From JTS-RE37 sp041744575 (GTDB lineage Bacteria; Bacteroidota; Bacteroidia; Flavobacteriales; Flavobacteriaceae), in assembly GCA_041744575.1 (NCBI GenBank), contig JBGTKP010000033.1, positions 1-64,000 of the forward strand: a stretch of 64,000 nucleotides of DNA, read 5' to 3'. This document shows, piece after piece, positions 7,972 to 14,997 of this stretch. The position numbers were made by a program, and so were the translations under genes. The notes under the pieces are model-generated. The model was not told the DNA's origin, did no database searches, and worked only from the letters and a program-made list of their open reading frames with translations. Position 1 is the first letter of the stretch, and each line of letters starts with the position of its first letter.

Positions 7972-8501
7972 AGGGGTTCGTTATAGTTCTTATTTGAGGT
8001 GGTCTTGAGGTTGTCCCGAAATGAGACAGTGCTATTATTTTTATCATCGTTTTCAAAATTTATCGAATTCAAATTTTTAAAATTTTCATTTTTGTTTTTA
8101 TTGTTTTTAATAGTTTGTATATGTTTATTAATAGATACCAGCGCTTGTCCACTACTTGTACTAATTTTGGGACGCTTTGATACCATCACTTGTCCATCAC
8201 TTGTCCCAAAATCGAACATCTTGATCCGGCTTCCTTTAAAGGGATTATGCGAGGGATAATACAAGATGTATTTCCAATGACTTAGCTCTTTAATGCACCG
8301 ATGGTAGGTAGATTTAGAACCGATTTTAGAATATTGCATTACCTCCTCCCGGTTGATATAGAATTCCTTTAAAAAAAAATTGTTGTTCCAAATATGAAAA
8401 AGGGCGAGGTATAGACTAATGTGCGAAGGATTTAACCTGGAATCCTTCGAGAATAGCTCAAGGACCCCAGTTAGGTGTCGGATGTAATTTATATCCTTCA
8501 A
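7968..8501 (-). CDS. Winged-helix, initiator-like protein with Asn-rich tail (TTG start)
   Basis: A 177-residue protein. The first 95 residues look like a winged-helix domain: LNPSHISLYLALFHIWNNN, FYINREEVMQYSKIGSKSTYHRCIKEL, then YILYYPSHNPFKGSRIKMF. This order is typical of replication initiator/DnaD-like proteins on Bacteroidota mobile elements. The second half is low-complexity and rich in Asn and Lys, with a small internal repeat (SDGQVMVS and SSGQALVS). No ATG precedes the domain; TTG at 8501 is the likely start, 8 bases after the stop of the HTH gene. It ends inside the start codon of the ATPase gene. I infer that it marks the element's origin and hands over to the ATPase; the real function is unproven. 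Confidence 0.6.
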   Translation of the reverse strand: MKDINYIRHLTGVLELFSKDSRLNPSHISLYLALFHIWNNNFFLKEFYINREEVMQYSKIGSKSTYHRCIKELSHWKYILYYPSHNPFKGSRIKMFDFGTSDGQVMVSKRPKISTSSGQALVSINKHIQTIKNNKNKNENFKNLNSINFENDDKNNSTVSFRDNLKTTSNKNYNEPL

Positions 8502-8509
8502 AGCTCGCT

Positions 8510-8788
8510 TTAGAATTTGTTGTGAACCCTGTTGTTTTCCAGTACTTGGCAGATTTCCTGGTGATCATAATAGAGCACGCCTCCTATCTTAGTATAAGGT
8601 ATGGTGCCATTGATTCGTAAATTTTGAAGAGTGCCCGGAGATATTCCCAGGAGCTTGCGCACTTCGTTGGATTTAAGCCATTTTTTGGATGTATGACCAT
8701 TGTGATTTGATAATAATTCTTTGATTTTTTCGAGCAATTCGATTTTTAGATCCCGTAGATCATCAGTAGTAACAAAGGTAGCTCCCAT
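8510..8788 (-). CDS. Helix-turn-helix protein, excisionase type (HTH_17/MerR-like)
   Basis: A 92-residue protein with an N-terminal helix (DDLRDLKIELLEKIKELLS) and a MerR-like winged helix: KWLKSNEVRKLLGISPGTLQNLRINGTIPYTKIGGVLYYDHQEI (residues about 35-80). The pattern of SxxEVxxLLxIS followed by GTIPYTKxGGxxYY is the Bacteroidota excisionase-like HTH_17 family found beside RteC and tyrosine integrases. Its expected role is to bind near the att site and steer the integrase towards excision, or to act as a regulator. The leader contains a terminator-like hairpin 22 bases before the ATG, so expression may be attenuated. The next gene begins 8 bases after its stop. Confidence 0.85.
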   Translation of the reverse strand: MGATFVTTDDLRDLKIELLEKIKELLSNHNGHTSKKWLKSNEVRKLLGISPGTLQNLRINGTIPYTKIGGVLYYDHQEICQVLENNRVHNKF

Positions 8789-8796
8789 AATAAATT

Positions 8797-8848
8797 GGTT
8801 TTAAAAAAGCAAAGCCGCCGGGTTTTATTTATTTTTAAAGGCGGCTTT
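8797..8848 (-). terminator. Terminator-like hairpin in the leader of the excisionase-like gene
   Basis: On the minus strand AAAGCCGCC (8848-8840) pairs with GGCGGCTTT (8819-8811) across a 20-base A/T loop, followed by GC and six T. The structure has the form of an intrinsic terminator. It lies 22 bases upstream of the ATG at 8788, too close for a separate promoter in between. It either ends transcripts coming from the RteC gene or acts as an attenuator for the downstream excisionase-replication genes. Confidence 0.6.
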
Positions 8849-8868
8849 ACCTTAGAATTTGACTTTCG

Positions 8869-8888
8869 TTCTACAAAATTGTGTAGAA
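8869..8888. promoter_or_regulatory. Small palindrome in the rteC-excisionase gap
   Basis: TTCTAC (8869-8874) and GTAGAA (8883-8888) are inverted copies over 8 bases. The sequence lies between the RteC gene and the leader of the excisionase-like gene, where an RteC site would be expected. The rest of the gap, 8889-9090, holds no gene that I can see. Confidence 0.3.
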
Positions 8889-9090
8889 TTAAATTGCTTT
8901 TATCACCAGTTCAACCGGAGTCCGGTCAAATTTTAACATATTGTATTTTGGTATGTTTTAGTTCGAATTAAAGGGTTGAAACGCTATTTTAAACAGGGAA
9001 ATCCCGAAAATTTCCCTCAATATCCAAAACACCGGAGGTCGACCGTATCCGGTGATTTGTTATATACTTTAAATAGAGTAGGGGGTCGGG

Positions 9091-9924
9091 CTATTCTTCG
9101 GAGCTATTGATCTCAGTTTGAAGACCAGCTGAGAGGTAGTCCAAGAATTTGGTTCTGCTTTTTTTTCGGGATTTTATCTCCGAGAAGGTCTTATAATAAT
9201 CCCCAAGCTCGAAATTAAATAAATGCTCCATGGCTTTGGCCAGGTCTTTAATTTCTGCGTTTCCATTATTAATTGTACGGTTATAATGCAGGGCATAGAT
9301 GAGCTCGGTTAAGGCAGATTTAGAGGCGGTCCATTTAAGATGGCGATCTGCTTTAGAGTATGTTTTTTGGTCATCAAACTCCTTTTTTTGAGACAGTCTA
9401 CTGCTCACATAACACACAAAACTTTTTCTGGCTGTAAACTCTGCCAAAAGAAAATCTCTAGGGGTATTAAATTCCGGATCATGTAAATAACCTTTGGCAA
9501 AATAGTCGGTTTCATAATCATTGATTTGCCTGGTATAATAGAATTTGTCCAGATAAGTTGAGCCTAGTTCAAGATATTGTCCGAAATCGATATGGCGCAG
9601 GAAATACTGATTTAAAAAGGATAGTTTTTGCTGTATATATTTTTGTTGCGCTTTTCCTTTTATCATTGGAAAATAGATCTCAAAGGATTTAATTTCAGTA
9701 AAGTAGATCAATTGAACTAGCGGGACTTGTTTTACAAATTTGAAAAAGTGAATCTCATTTTCTAGAGAGCCAAAGCTGCTTTTAGTAATGTCAGCCTTTA
9801 ATTCAATTAAAAAGGATTGGCAAACATTGATGGACAACTGAGCCTTTAAAAGTATGTTGGTATGGTCAGATTCAACCTTATCTAAATTGGAGAGGAAGTG
9901 ATTAAGTTTAACATCGAATTCCAT
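9091..9924 (-). CDS. rteC: RteC-domain protein
   Basis: A 277-residue protein of the RteC family, known from the Bacteroides conjugative transposon CTnDOT, where RteC activates the excision operon. The best marker is the C-terminal segment: HLKWTASKSALTELIYALHYN, then INNGNAEIKDLAKAMEHLFN, then LGDYYKTFSEIKSRKKSRTKFLD. In related proteins this part forms the DNA-binding domain. The N-terminal half is helical and Phe/Tyr-rich. Here the gene lies just upstream of an excisionase-like gene on the same strand, as expected for an activator of excision, with a 302-base gap that contains a palindrome (TTCTAC and GTAGAA, 8869-8888) and a terminator-like hairpin. The two-component genes rteA/rteB are not present in the window. 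Confidence 0.85.
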   Translation of the reverse strand: MEFDVKLNHFLSNLDKVESDHTNILLKAQLSINVCQSFLIELKADITKSSFGSLENEIHFFKFVKQVPLVQLIYFTEIKSFEIYFPMIKGKAQQKYIQQKLSFLNQYFLRHIDFGQYLELGSTYLDKFYYTRQINDYETDYFAKGYLHDPEFNTPRDFLLAEFTARKSFVCYVSSRLSQKKEFDDQKTYSKADRHLKWTASKSALTELIYALHYNRTINNGNAEIKDLAKAMEHLFNFELGDYYKTFSEIKSRKKSRTKFLDYLSAGLQTEINSSEE

Positions 9925-10010
9925 GTCGAATCTGTTATTGTGATATTGGACTTCAAATGTGGAGTTTTAGAGAGCTATAATTATCAATAAAATCTAAATA
10001 AGAACATAAA

Positions 10011-10044
10011 TATAGAAAATAATCTATTATATAGAAAATAATCT
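10011..10044. repeat. Two tandem 15-base repeats upstream of rteC
   Basis: TATAGAAAATAATCT occurs at 10011-10025 and again at 10030-10044, a 19-base period. The pair lies about 90-120 bases upstream of the RteC start, in a 300-base very AT-rich gap (9925-10237). Such a spacing (nearly two helical turns) fits a dimeric regulator site, but the sequence is simple and could be slippage. Confidence 0.45.
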
Positions 10045-10237
10045 CAATTTATATTTAAGCCAATTATTGGATGAGATTTCAATAATTGTAGATCTCAATT
10101 GACCTACATAATTCTTCACAATGTAATCTTGTTTGGAGATAAAATTTTAAAAATGTGGATTGCACAATAAAAGAAGTTTAAAAAATGAGATTTTATTCAT
10201 TTCTTAGCTCTATTTTGATTTGATCTCTAGTTTGTAA

Positions 10238-10528
10238 CTAGACTATGAGGAGAATAATCTTATTCAAATATTTTTCTATGAGGCTAGCTTCACAAATTGC
10301 CTTTATATTTAGGGCCTTCCCATTTTCTAATGAAAATTCTATTTCTACAAAAAAGGTATCAACAGAATACAGCAAAAAGCTAGACTTTTGTGCAAGGGCT
10401 TGATCAACTAGATTTCCCTTAGCCCATAGGAATTCCCATCTTTCAGATTTGAGCATGGAATTATATTGCCGAACTGTCATTTTTGATTTGAAGGTACTCT
10501 TGAGTGCTGCATGTTTCAAACAGTCCAT
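10238..10528 (-). CDS. Small protein of unknown function
   Basis: A 96-residue protein from the ATG at 10528 (a TTG three codons earlier is possible). The sequence looks like a real folded protein: KSTFKSKMTVRQYNSMLKSERWEFLWAKGN is helical and basic, then SSFLLYSVDTFFVEIEFSLENGKALNIKAI is a run of strands ending in a helix. I do not recognise the family. It lies alone between the integrase and RteC genes with gaps of about 170 and 310 bases, on the same strand, so it probably belongs to the element. The strand-rich end may be compared with small regulatory or immunity proteins, but nothing in the sequence shows such a role. Confidence 0.6.
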   Translation of the reverse strand: MDCLKHAALKSTFKSKMTVRQYNSMLKSERWEFLWAKGNLVDQALAQKSSFLLYSVDTFFVEIEFSLENGKALNIKAICEASLIEKYLNKIILLIV

Positions 10529-10701
10529 CAATTTCAAATCTTAATTTTAATTATGCTATATTTTATAAAGATTGATAGCTCCTTGAAGCAACGAACACCG
10601 ACTGAAGCATTAAGGACCGATTCTTGATAGAGTACAAGACCTTGACAAACTAAGGGAGGATTTTCTTTAAATTGATTAAGACTATTCTGTCATAACAATA
10701 T

Positions 10702-11922
10702 TCAACTTAATTTCATTCTTAATATTTCCATATCATCACTAACTTTTTTTTCGACTACTCGTGCATATAATTGGGTTGTAGCTAACTTTGTATGTCCTAA
10801 AAGTTTGGATACAGTCTCAATTGGCACTCCATTACTGAGCGTTACCGTGGTGGCAAATGTATGCCTGGCCATATGAAAAGTAAGATTCTTTTGTAGTCCA
10901 CAGATGTCCGCAATTTCCTTTAAATAACTATTTAGACGTTGGTTCGATATTGATGGCATTAATCGACCAGAAAATTGAGTTCTTGGATGGCTTTTGTACT
11001 TTGATATCAACAGCTTGGCTGCAGGAAGTAATGGTATCTTGAAGTGAGATCCAGTTTTGTTTCTTTTGGCCATTAGCCACTGATATCCATCAATTCCCAG
11101 TACTATACTTTTAGAAGTTAACTGCATAATATCCCCATAGGAGATTCCAGTATAGCAACTAAACACAAATAAGTCCCTTACTACGCAAAGCCTTTCAATG
11201 GGTGAATCCAGCATTTCAATGTTGCGTAATTCCACTTGGGTCAAATACTCTCTTTCGCGTTTCTCTAACTTTGGCTTAAATTTTACAAATGGATCGCGCT
11301 GGATCCATTCAATGTGAAAAGCCAGGGTAACCATTCGTCGAAGTCTCTGAATATGCTTCATGACTGCATTATTACCTATTTTACATTGATAATGCTTTGG
11401 CCGAAAAGATCTCAAGAAGTTCTCAAATCCTAGTACAAATGAATAATCCAAATCCTGAAGATGAAGATCTGGTTTTTTATATTCTTCCTTTATATATGCC
11501 ATCAAATATTTTTGAGTGGTCTTATAATGACAAAGAGTCTTTAAGCATAATTTGGAGGCCTTTTTTTCATTGTGATAAGAAAAAATGTCAAGTAAAGAAT
11601 GAATTTTTTTGTCTTCACACAAATACCTGGCTTTAATAAGTTGAGGGGTAAGGACTCTTGATTCTATTTTTAACTCCCTATAACATTGAACTAAATCTGA
11701 TTTTACGTTATCCAAATAAAGATTAATCTCTCTGGATTTAATACCTGTTCCCTTAACCTTTTGCCGTTTTACATCCCAATAGTCAACATCGATTTTTTGT
11801 TTGAGGCTGACATTAAGTCTTTTTCCATTTACAGTAATCCGAGCATAAATGTTAGTTTGATTATTTTTGGCACGAGTGGCGTAGATCCAAAAAAGGATTG
11901 AGAAAGTTGAAGAAGTGCGCAT
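10702..11922 (-). CDS. int: Tyrosine-type integrase, Bacteroidota ICE/IME class
   Basis: A 406-residue tyrosine recombinase. Residues 1-100 hold the arm-binding domain (ITVNGKRLNVSLKQKIDVDYWD), about 110-210 the SAM-like core-binding domain, and the rest the catalytic domain. His350-x-x-Arg353 (HMARH), His377 (LLGH) and the nucleophile Tyr386 (TQLYARV) are all present. The position of the first catalytic Arg reads CYTGISYGD, so Ser or Ile stands where most tyrosine recombinases have Arg; the CTnDOT integrase is known to lack this Arg too. The gene starts 240 bases from the 3' end of tRNA-Lys and points away from it, which is the standard layout of an element integrated into a tRNA gene. Confidence 0.93.
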   Translation of the reverse strand: MRTSSTFSILFWIYATRAKNNQTNIYARITVNGKRLNVSLKQKIDVDYWDVKRQKVKGTGIKSREINLYLDNVKSDLVQCYRELKIESRVLTPQLIKARYLCEDKKIHSLLDIFSYHNEKKASKLCLKTLCHYKTTQKYLMAYIKEEYKKPDLHLQDLDYSFVLGFENFLRSFRPKHYQCKIGNNAVMKHIQRLRRMVTLAFHIEWIQRDPFVKFKPKLEKREREYLTQVELRNIEMLDSPIERLCVVRDLFVFSCYTGISYGDIMQLTSKSIVLGIDGYQWLMAKRNKTGSHFKIPLLPAAKLLISKYKSHPRTQFSGRLMPSISNQRLNSYLKEIADICGLQKNLTFHMARHTFATTVTLSNGVPIETVSKLLGHTKLATTQLYARVVEKKVSDDMEILRMKLS

Positions 11923-12010
11923 TGTTTTCGTCTTTTTGTTAAATATTAATTCAGACGAAAGTCAAATCAACTCGCATGATGATGCTTAAAGGTAAGATCA
12001 ATTTTTAAAA

Positions 12011-12049
12011 ATGTTGACAGTTATGTTGACAGTTTTAAAAAATGTTGAC
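12011..12049. repeat. Three direct repeats ATGTTGAC, likely integrase arm sites
   Basis: ATGTTGACAGTT occurs at 12011-12022 and 12023-12034 head to tail, and ATGTTGAC again at 12042-12049. The cluster lies between the integrase start and the tRNA-Lys terminator. Short direct repeats beside att sites are the usual arm-type sites of tyrosine integrases. Assignment to the integrase is inference. Confidence 0.55.
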
Positions 12050-12106
12050 GATCTGTGACCTTTTATAATCATTTAAAATCAAATTAAATGATTTCATTAA
12101 AATCAT

Positions 12107-12140
12107 AAAACCTTGCTAATCATAAAATTAGCAAGGTTTT
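12107..12140 (-). terminator. Terminator after tRNA-Lys
   Basis: AAAACCTTGCTAAT (12107-12120) pairs perfectly with ATTAGCAAGGTTTT (12127-12140) over a 6-base loop. On the minus strand the stem ends in TTTT and is followed by more A/T. It lies 25 bases beyond the 3' end of the tRNA, so it can end the tRNA transcript and shield it from the island. Confidence 0.75.
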
Positions 12141-12164
12141 GAATTTGGATGATTTACTATCCAG

Positions 12165-12237
12165 TGACCTGGCTGGGATTCGAACCCAGGACCCTCTCCT
12201 TAAAAGGGAGATGCTCTACCAACTGAGCTACCAGGTC
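12165..12237 (-). tRNA. tRNA-Lys (anticodon TTT)
   Basis: A 73-base tRNA reading leftwards. The acceptor arms are GACCTGG and CCAGGTC with discriminator A. The D-arm has AGCTCAGTTGGTAGAGC, the anticodon loop is CTTTTAA flanked by TCTCC/GGAGA, and the T-loop is GGTTCGAATCC. The 3' CCA is not encoded. The gene is the attachment site of the island: the integrase gene lies just beyond its 3' end. Confidence 0.95.
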
Positions 12238-12248
12238 ATTAAGTTAAT

Positions 12249-12264
12249 GGAGGGCGAGCCCTCC
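12249..12264. repeat. Perfect 16-base palindrome in the tRNA-Lys leader
   Basis: GGAGGGC-GA-GCCCTCC forms a 7-pair stem with almost no loop, so it would cross-pair as DNA or form a tight hairpin in the precursor. It lies 12 bases upstream of the mature 5' end of tRNA-Lys and may mark a processing or pausing site. Confidence 0.4.
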
Positions 12265-12298
12265 GAAGCAATGCCGGCAGGCACTGCAAAGGAGGGTG

Positions 12299-12329
12299 CA
12301 AATATAATATCATTAATTTACTTTTCTAA
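12299..12329 (-). promoter_or_regulatory. Promoter of tRNA-Lys
   Basis: On the minus strand TATATTTG (12306-12299) matches the Bacteroidota -7 box TAnnTTTG, with TTA in place of the -33 TTG 20 bases upstream. The start of the transcript would be near 12293, about 55 bases before the tRNA. Confidence 0.55.
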
Positions 12330-12349
12330 CCGAATCGGGGATAAATTTG
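12318..12349 (+). promoter_or_regulatory. Promoter of aroK
   Basis: TAAATTTG at 12342-12349 matches TAnnTTTG, with TTA (12318-12320) 21 bases upstream. It lies 51 bases before the aroK start and overlaps back-to-back with the tRNA-Lys promoter. Confidence 0.5.
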
Positions 12350-12400
12350 TGTTTTCTTTGAATTCGCTGATTTTTGATTCATTTTTACCAAAACACAGTC

Positions 12401-12913
12401 ATGAAGATCGTTCTTATAGGATATATGGGAAGCGGGAAGAGCACGATAGGCTTGAAACTGGCAACATGCCTTGGGCTTTCCTTTTACGATCTTGATACCT
12501 ATATCACGGAAACACTCGGAAAAGAAATCCCTGAGATTTTTAGGGAGAAAGGAGAACTCTTTTTCAGGCTTGAGGAAACAAAACTTCTGCAGCAGCTCCT
12601 GATGCGACAAGACGACCTGGTTCTCGCCACCGGCGGTGGGACCCCCTGCTATGGAAGGAATATGGACCTGATGCAGGAACTTGCGGACCGGGTGATCTAC
12701 CTGAAGGTTGCCCCAGCCGAACTCGTCAAACGCCTTGCCCCGGAAAAGGAAAATCGCCCCCTTTTACAACCTTTGAATCTTTCCGACATGCCTGAGTTTA
12801 TCGCCAAACATCTTTTTGAGCGAAGTCGCTACTACAGCCGCGCCCAACTCACTGTCGACGGGACTGGAAAAAACCCGGACGCACTTGTCACGGAAATCTG
12901 TGCGCTACTCTAG
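12401..12913 (+). CDS. aroK: Shikimate kinase
   Basis: A 170-residue shikimate kinase, phosphorylating shikimate with ATP in the aromatic amino acid pathway. The P-loop GYMGSGKST is at residues 7-15, the shikimate-binding DLD at 30-32, FFRLEE with the substrate Arg at 56, and the second substrate loop GGG at 78-80. NRPLL marks the lid. The start is the ATG at 12401 because the P-loop strand begins there; an upstream in-frame start only adds a poor tail. The gene ends with a 9-base overlap against the convergent phosphoribosyltransferase gene. A TAnnTTTG promoter box lies 51 bases upstream. Confidence 0.95.
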   Translation: MKIVLIGYMGSGKSTIGLKLATCLGLSFYDLDTYITETLGKEIPEIFREKGELFFRLEETKLLQQLLMRQDDLVLATGGGTPCYGRNMDLMQELADRVIYLKVAPAELVKRLAPEKENRPLLQPLNLSDMPEFIAKHLFERSRYYSRAQLTVDGTGKNPDALVTEICALL

Positions 12914-13402
12914 ATAGACCGCATCGTTTTTCGCCCCGAAGGCCACCTTTATATGCTCCTGAAGGGAAGTGGAAAGGGATATTCCTTTATAATCGGCTTT
13001 CACGGGGAACTTTTTATGATTGCGGTTGACCAGGACCGCTGTTTTCAGCTGTTTTAACGGGGTTCTTAAAAAATGGTGCACCCCATAAATAAGCGTGGTG
13101 CCTGAATTAAGGACATCATCTACCAGCACTACAGACCGGTTGGAGTACGCTTCCTCAGGGATGGAGGTACTTACCCCGCTTTTCAGAGGATCCTGTTTAT
13201 CCATCAGGACCTTACAAAGGATCACCTCGGCATCCATGATCGCACTCAGTGCGGTCCGGATCTTCTTCGCAAATTTCAAACCGCCACCGTTGACTCCCGC
13301 GATTACCAGAACTTTCTCGTCCACATTGGCTTCGTAAATCTGGTAAGCAATTCTTCTGACTTTGTGCTGGATTTGCTTGTGTGAAAGAATTTTATGCTGC
13401 AT
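12905..13402 (-). CDS. Phosphoribosyltransferase-family protein (PyrR-like)
   Basis: A 165-residue type I phosphoribosyltransferase. VVLVDDVLNSGTTL at residues 91-104 is the PRPP-binding motif, and VLVIAGVNGGGLKFAKKI near 31-48 is the preceding strand and loop. The size and the VDDVL-SG motif are close to PyrR and to hypoxanthine-type enzymes, but key base-specificity residues cannot be read safely. In Flavobacteriaceae this gene commonly sits beside aroK, as here, so a fixed neighbourhood is likely. It is preceded on the same strand by the S4-domain gene (104-base gap) and its 3' end overlaps aroK by 9 bases. Confidence 0.85.
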   Translation of the reverse strand: MQHKILSHKQIQHKVRRIAYQIYEANVDEKVLVIAGVNGGGLKFAKKIRTALSAIMDAEVILCKVLMDKQDPLKSGVSTSIPEEAYSNRSVVLVDDVLNSGTTLIYGVHHFLRTPLKQLKTAVLVNRNHKKFPVKADYKGISLSTSLQEHIKVAFGAKNDAVYLE

Positions 13403-13506
13403 GGCCGGATTCCTTTTGCTATCAAAGATAAAGAACTGTTACCTACACCCCGCATTCCCGGGGGTAGAATTAAATATCCTTAGTTGCGAAATGCTCTGGA
13501 ACGGCA

Positions 13507-13890
13507 TTATTCTGAAGCTTCAGGCCCTTCCTTCATATACTCATCCATTCCCCTGCGGTCCTTTTTTGTGGGCCTGCCCATTCCCTTTTTTCGGTGCGTC
13601 TTACGGACAAGTGCCGAAAATTCTTTATGCTCCAGGGCTTCTGCAGGGGTGGTATCCTTCCGATATATGTCGACCAGTTTCGCACTTACCCTGCTATTGG
13701 GTACATCCAGGACCGTGAGTTCCAGATAAATCTGGTCCCTGCGGACCCTGATCTTGTCTGACGCATATACCTCCCTTGACGCTTTTGACTTCTGACCATT
13801 GATTTCCACCTGTCCTTTCCGGCAAAGGTCGGCGGCCTGGCTTCGCGTTTTAAAATAACGGGTGGCCCACAAGTATTTGTCTATGCGCAT
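13507..13890 (-). CDS. S4-domain RNA-binding protein (Hsp15-like)
   Basis: A 127-residue protein whose first 55 residues are an S4 RNA-binding domain: MRIDKYLWATRYFKTRSQA, then CRKGQVEINGQKSKASREV and DKIRVR. The C-terminal half is basic with KKGMGRPTKKDRRGMDEYM. The build matches HslR/Hsp15, which binds stalled 50S subunits carrying nascent chains. It starts the minus-strand pair with the phosphoribosyltransferase gene. AAGGAG touches the start codon. The gene is divergent from the FKBP-like lipoprotein gene, with 75 bases between the two starts. Confidence 0.9.
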   Translation of the reverse strand: MRIDKYLWATRYFKTRSQAADLCRKGQVEINGQKSKASREVYASDKIRVRRDQIYLELTVLDVPNSRVSAKLVDIYRKDTTPAEALEHKEFSALVRKTHRKKGMGRPTKKDRRGMDEYMKEGPEASE

Positions 13891-13965
13891 CTCCTTAAAA
13901 ACTTTGTTAAGGTCTTCCGCAAAAATAGGGGAAAATTGTATCTTGCGGGCTCTTAAAAAAAAGCT

Positions 13966-14907
13966 ATGCGAATGAAAAGAGGGCTTCTTTTGGCCGGGTT
14001 AATGTTGCTTTCATTAGCATGCAGAAATGATGATGATTCAGATGTGATAAGGGTTCCGCCCCGTCCCCTGAGTGAAGTTGCCGCCGAAAATGATGCCGAT
14101 ATTGTGGCCTTTCTGCAATCCCACTTTTACAATTACGAGGAATTCTTGAGTCCACCAGCCGATTTTGACTACAAGGTCAGGATCGATACCATTGCAGGGG
14201 CAAATGCGGATAAAACCCCGATGATCGACCAGGTACGCACTGAAATTTTTACCATCAATTCCTCTTCTTTCGGCAGGGATGACGGGGAAAGGATACAGCA
14301 TACCCTGTATTATCTTATTGCCCGTCAGGGTGTGGGAACCAACCCGACCATCGGGGATAATACGGTCCTCCGTTATGAAGGTTCCCTGCTTAACGGGAAT
14401 CTATTCGATGCGGCCAATAGCCCGGTAAATCAATACCTTTCCAGTACCGTCCGCGGATATGGAAATGGAGTAACCCATTTTCGCGGTGGTGAAGGTCCCT
14501 TTGAAAATGGGGATGGGACTGTGAGTTTTGATAATTACGGGATCGGCATTTTACTCATTCCTTCCGGACTGGCCTATTTTGATTCGCCGCCCGGCAATCT
14601 TCCCAGCTACAGTCCCCTGATTTTTAAGATCGATGTGCTGACCAATGAGGTGGACACCGATTTTGATGAGGATGGCATTCCCTCCATCTTGGAAGACCTC
14701 AACGGAGACGGAAATCTGAATAGCGACAATACAGACGGGGATTTTTCTCAGTTCGGGCCCATCTACAATCACCTTGATGAAGACGACGACAATGACGGTA
14801 TCCCTACCAGGGATGAAATAGAGATTGATGATGAAGGCGTCATCAGTTTTCCCGACAGTGACGGGGACGGAACCGCGGATTATCTGGACAACGATACTAC
14901 CGGCTAA
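13966..14907 (+). CDS. FKBP-type peptidyl-prolyl isomerase-like lipoprotein with Asp-rich C-terminal repeats
   Basis: A 313-residue envelope protein. The signal peptide ends in LSLAC, a lipobox, with Cys19 as the lipidation site. After about 100 residues comes an FKBP-like fold: GDNTVLRYEGSLLNGNLFD is the usual opening, and GIGILLIPSGLAYFD the usual flap region, followed by LIFKIDVL as the last strand. Unusually, a long acidic tail follows (about 235-313) with DxDxDG motifs such as DFDEDGIP, LNGDGN and DSDGDGTADYLDND, like thrombospondin type 3 calcium repeats. Such tails are common at the surface of Bacteroidota. I expect an isomerase/chaperone at the periplasmic or outer face. The second ATG at 13972 is an equally good start. 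Confidence 0.82.
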   Translation: MRMKRGLLLAGLMLLSLACRNDDDSDVIRVPPRPLSEVAAENDADIVAFLQSHFYNYEEFLSPPADFDYKVRIDTIAGANADKTPMIDQVRTEIFTINSSSFGRDDGERIQHTLYYLIARQGVGTNPTIGDNTVLRYEGSLLNGNLFDAANSPVNQYLSSTVRGYGNGVTHFRGGEGPFENGDGTVSFDNYGIGILLIPSGLAYFDSPPGNLPSYSPLIFKIDVLTNEVDTDFDEDGIPSILEDLNGDGNLNSDNTDGDFSQFGPIYNHLDEDDDNDGIPTRDEIEIDDEGVISFPDSDGDGTADYLDNDTTG

Positions 14908-14940
14908 TCCAGCAAGTAAGTAGAAATAGAAATGATTATA

Positions 14941-14982
14941 AAATGCAACCGCCCCGGAGTTTCCTTCGGGGCGGTTGCATTT
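14941..14982. terminator. Bidirectional terminator
   Basis: A perfect 16-base stem (AAATGCAACCGCCCCG at 14941-14956 with its complement at 14967-14982) over a 10-base loop, between convergent genes. A-rich and T-rich flanks serve both strands. Confidence 0.9.
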
Positions 14983-14997
14983 CTATTTGATTTTTTC

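Larger units (their letters stand above)
2206..12164. mobile_element. Integrative genomic island at the 3' end of tRNA-Lys (left end uncertain)
   Basis: AT-rich DNA with an integrase next to the 3' end of tRNA-Lys, arm-like repeats, an excisionase-like gene, RteC and a two-gene replication-like module, followed by cargo of oxidoreductase and NTF2-like genes. The right junction should lie within or at the 3' end of the tRNA gene. I searched the left part of the window by eye for a second copy of the tRNA 3' end and found none, so the left att site is lost, beyond the window, or too short to see. No relaxase, coupling protein or transfer gene is visible. The left limit given here is simply the first clear island gene. 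Confidence 0.65.
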
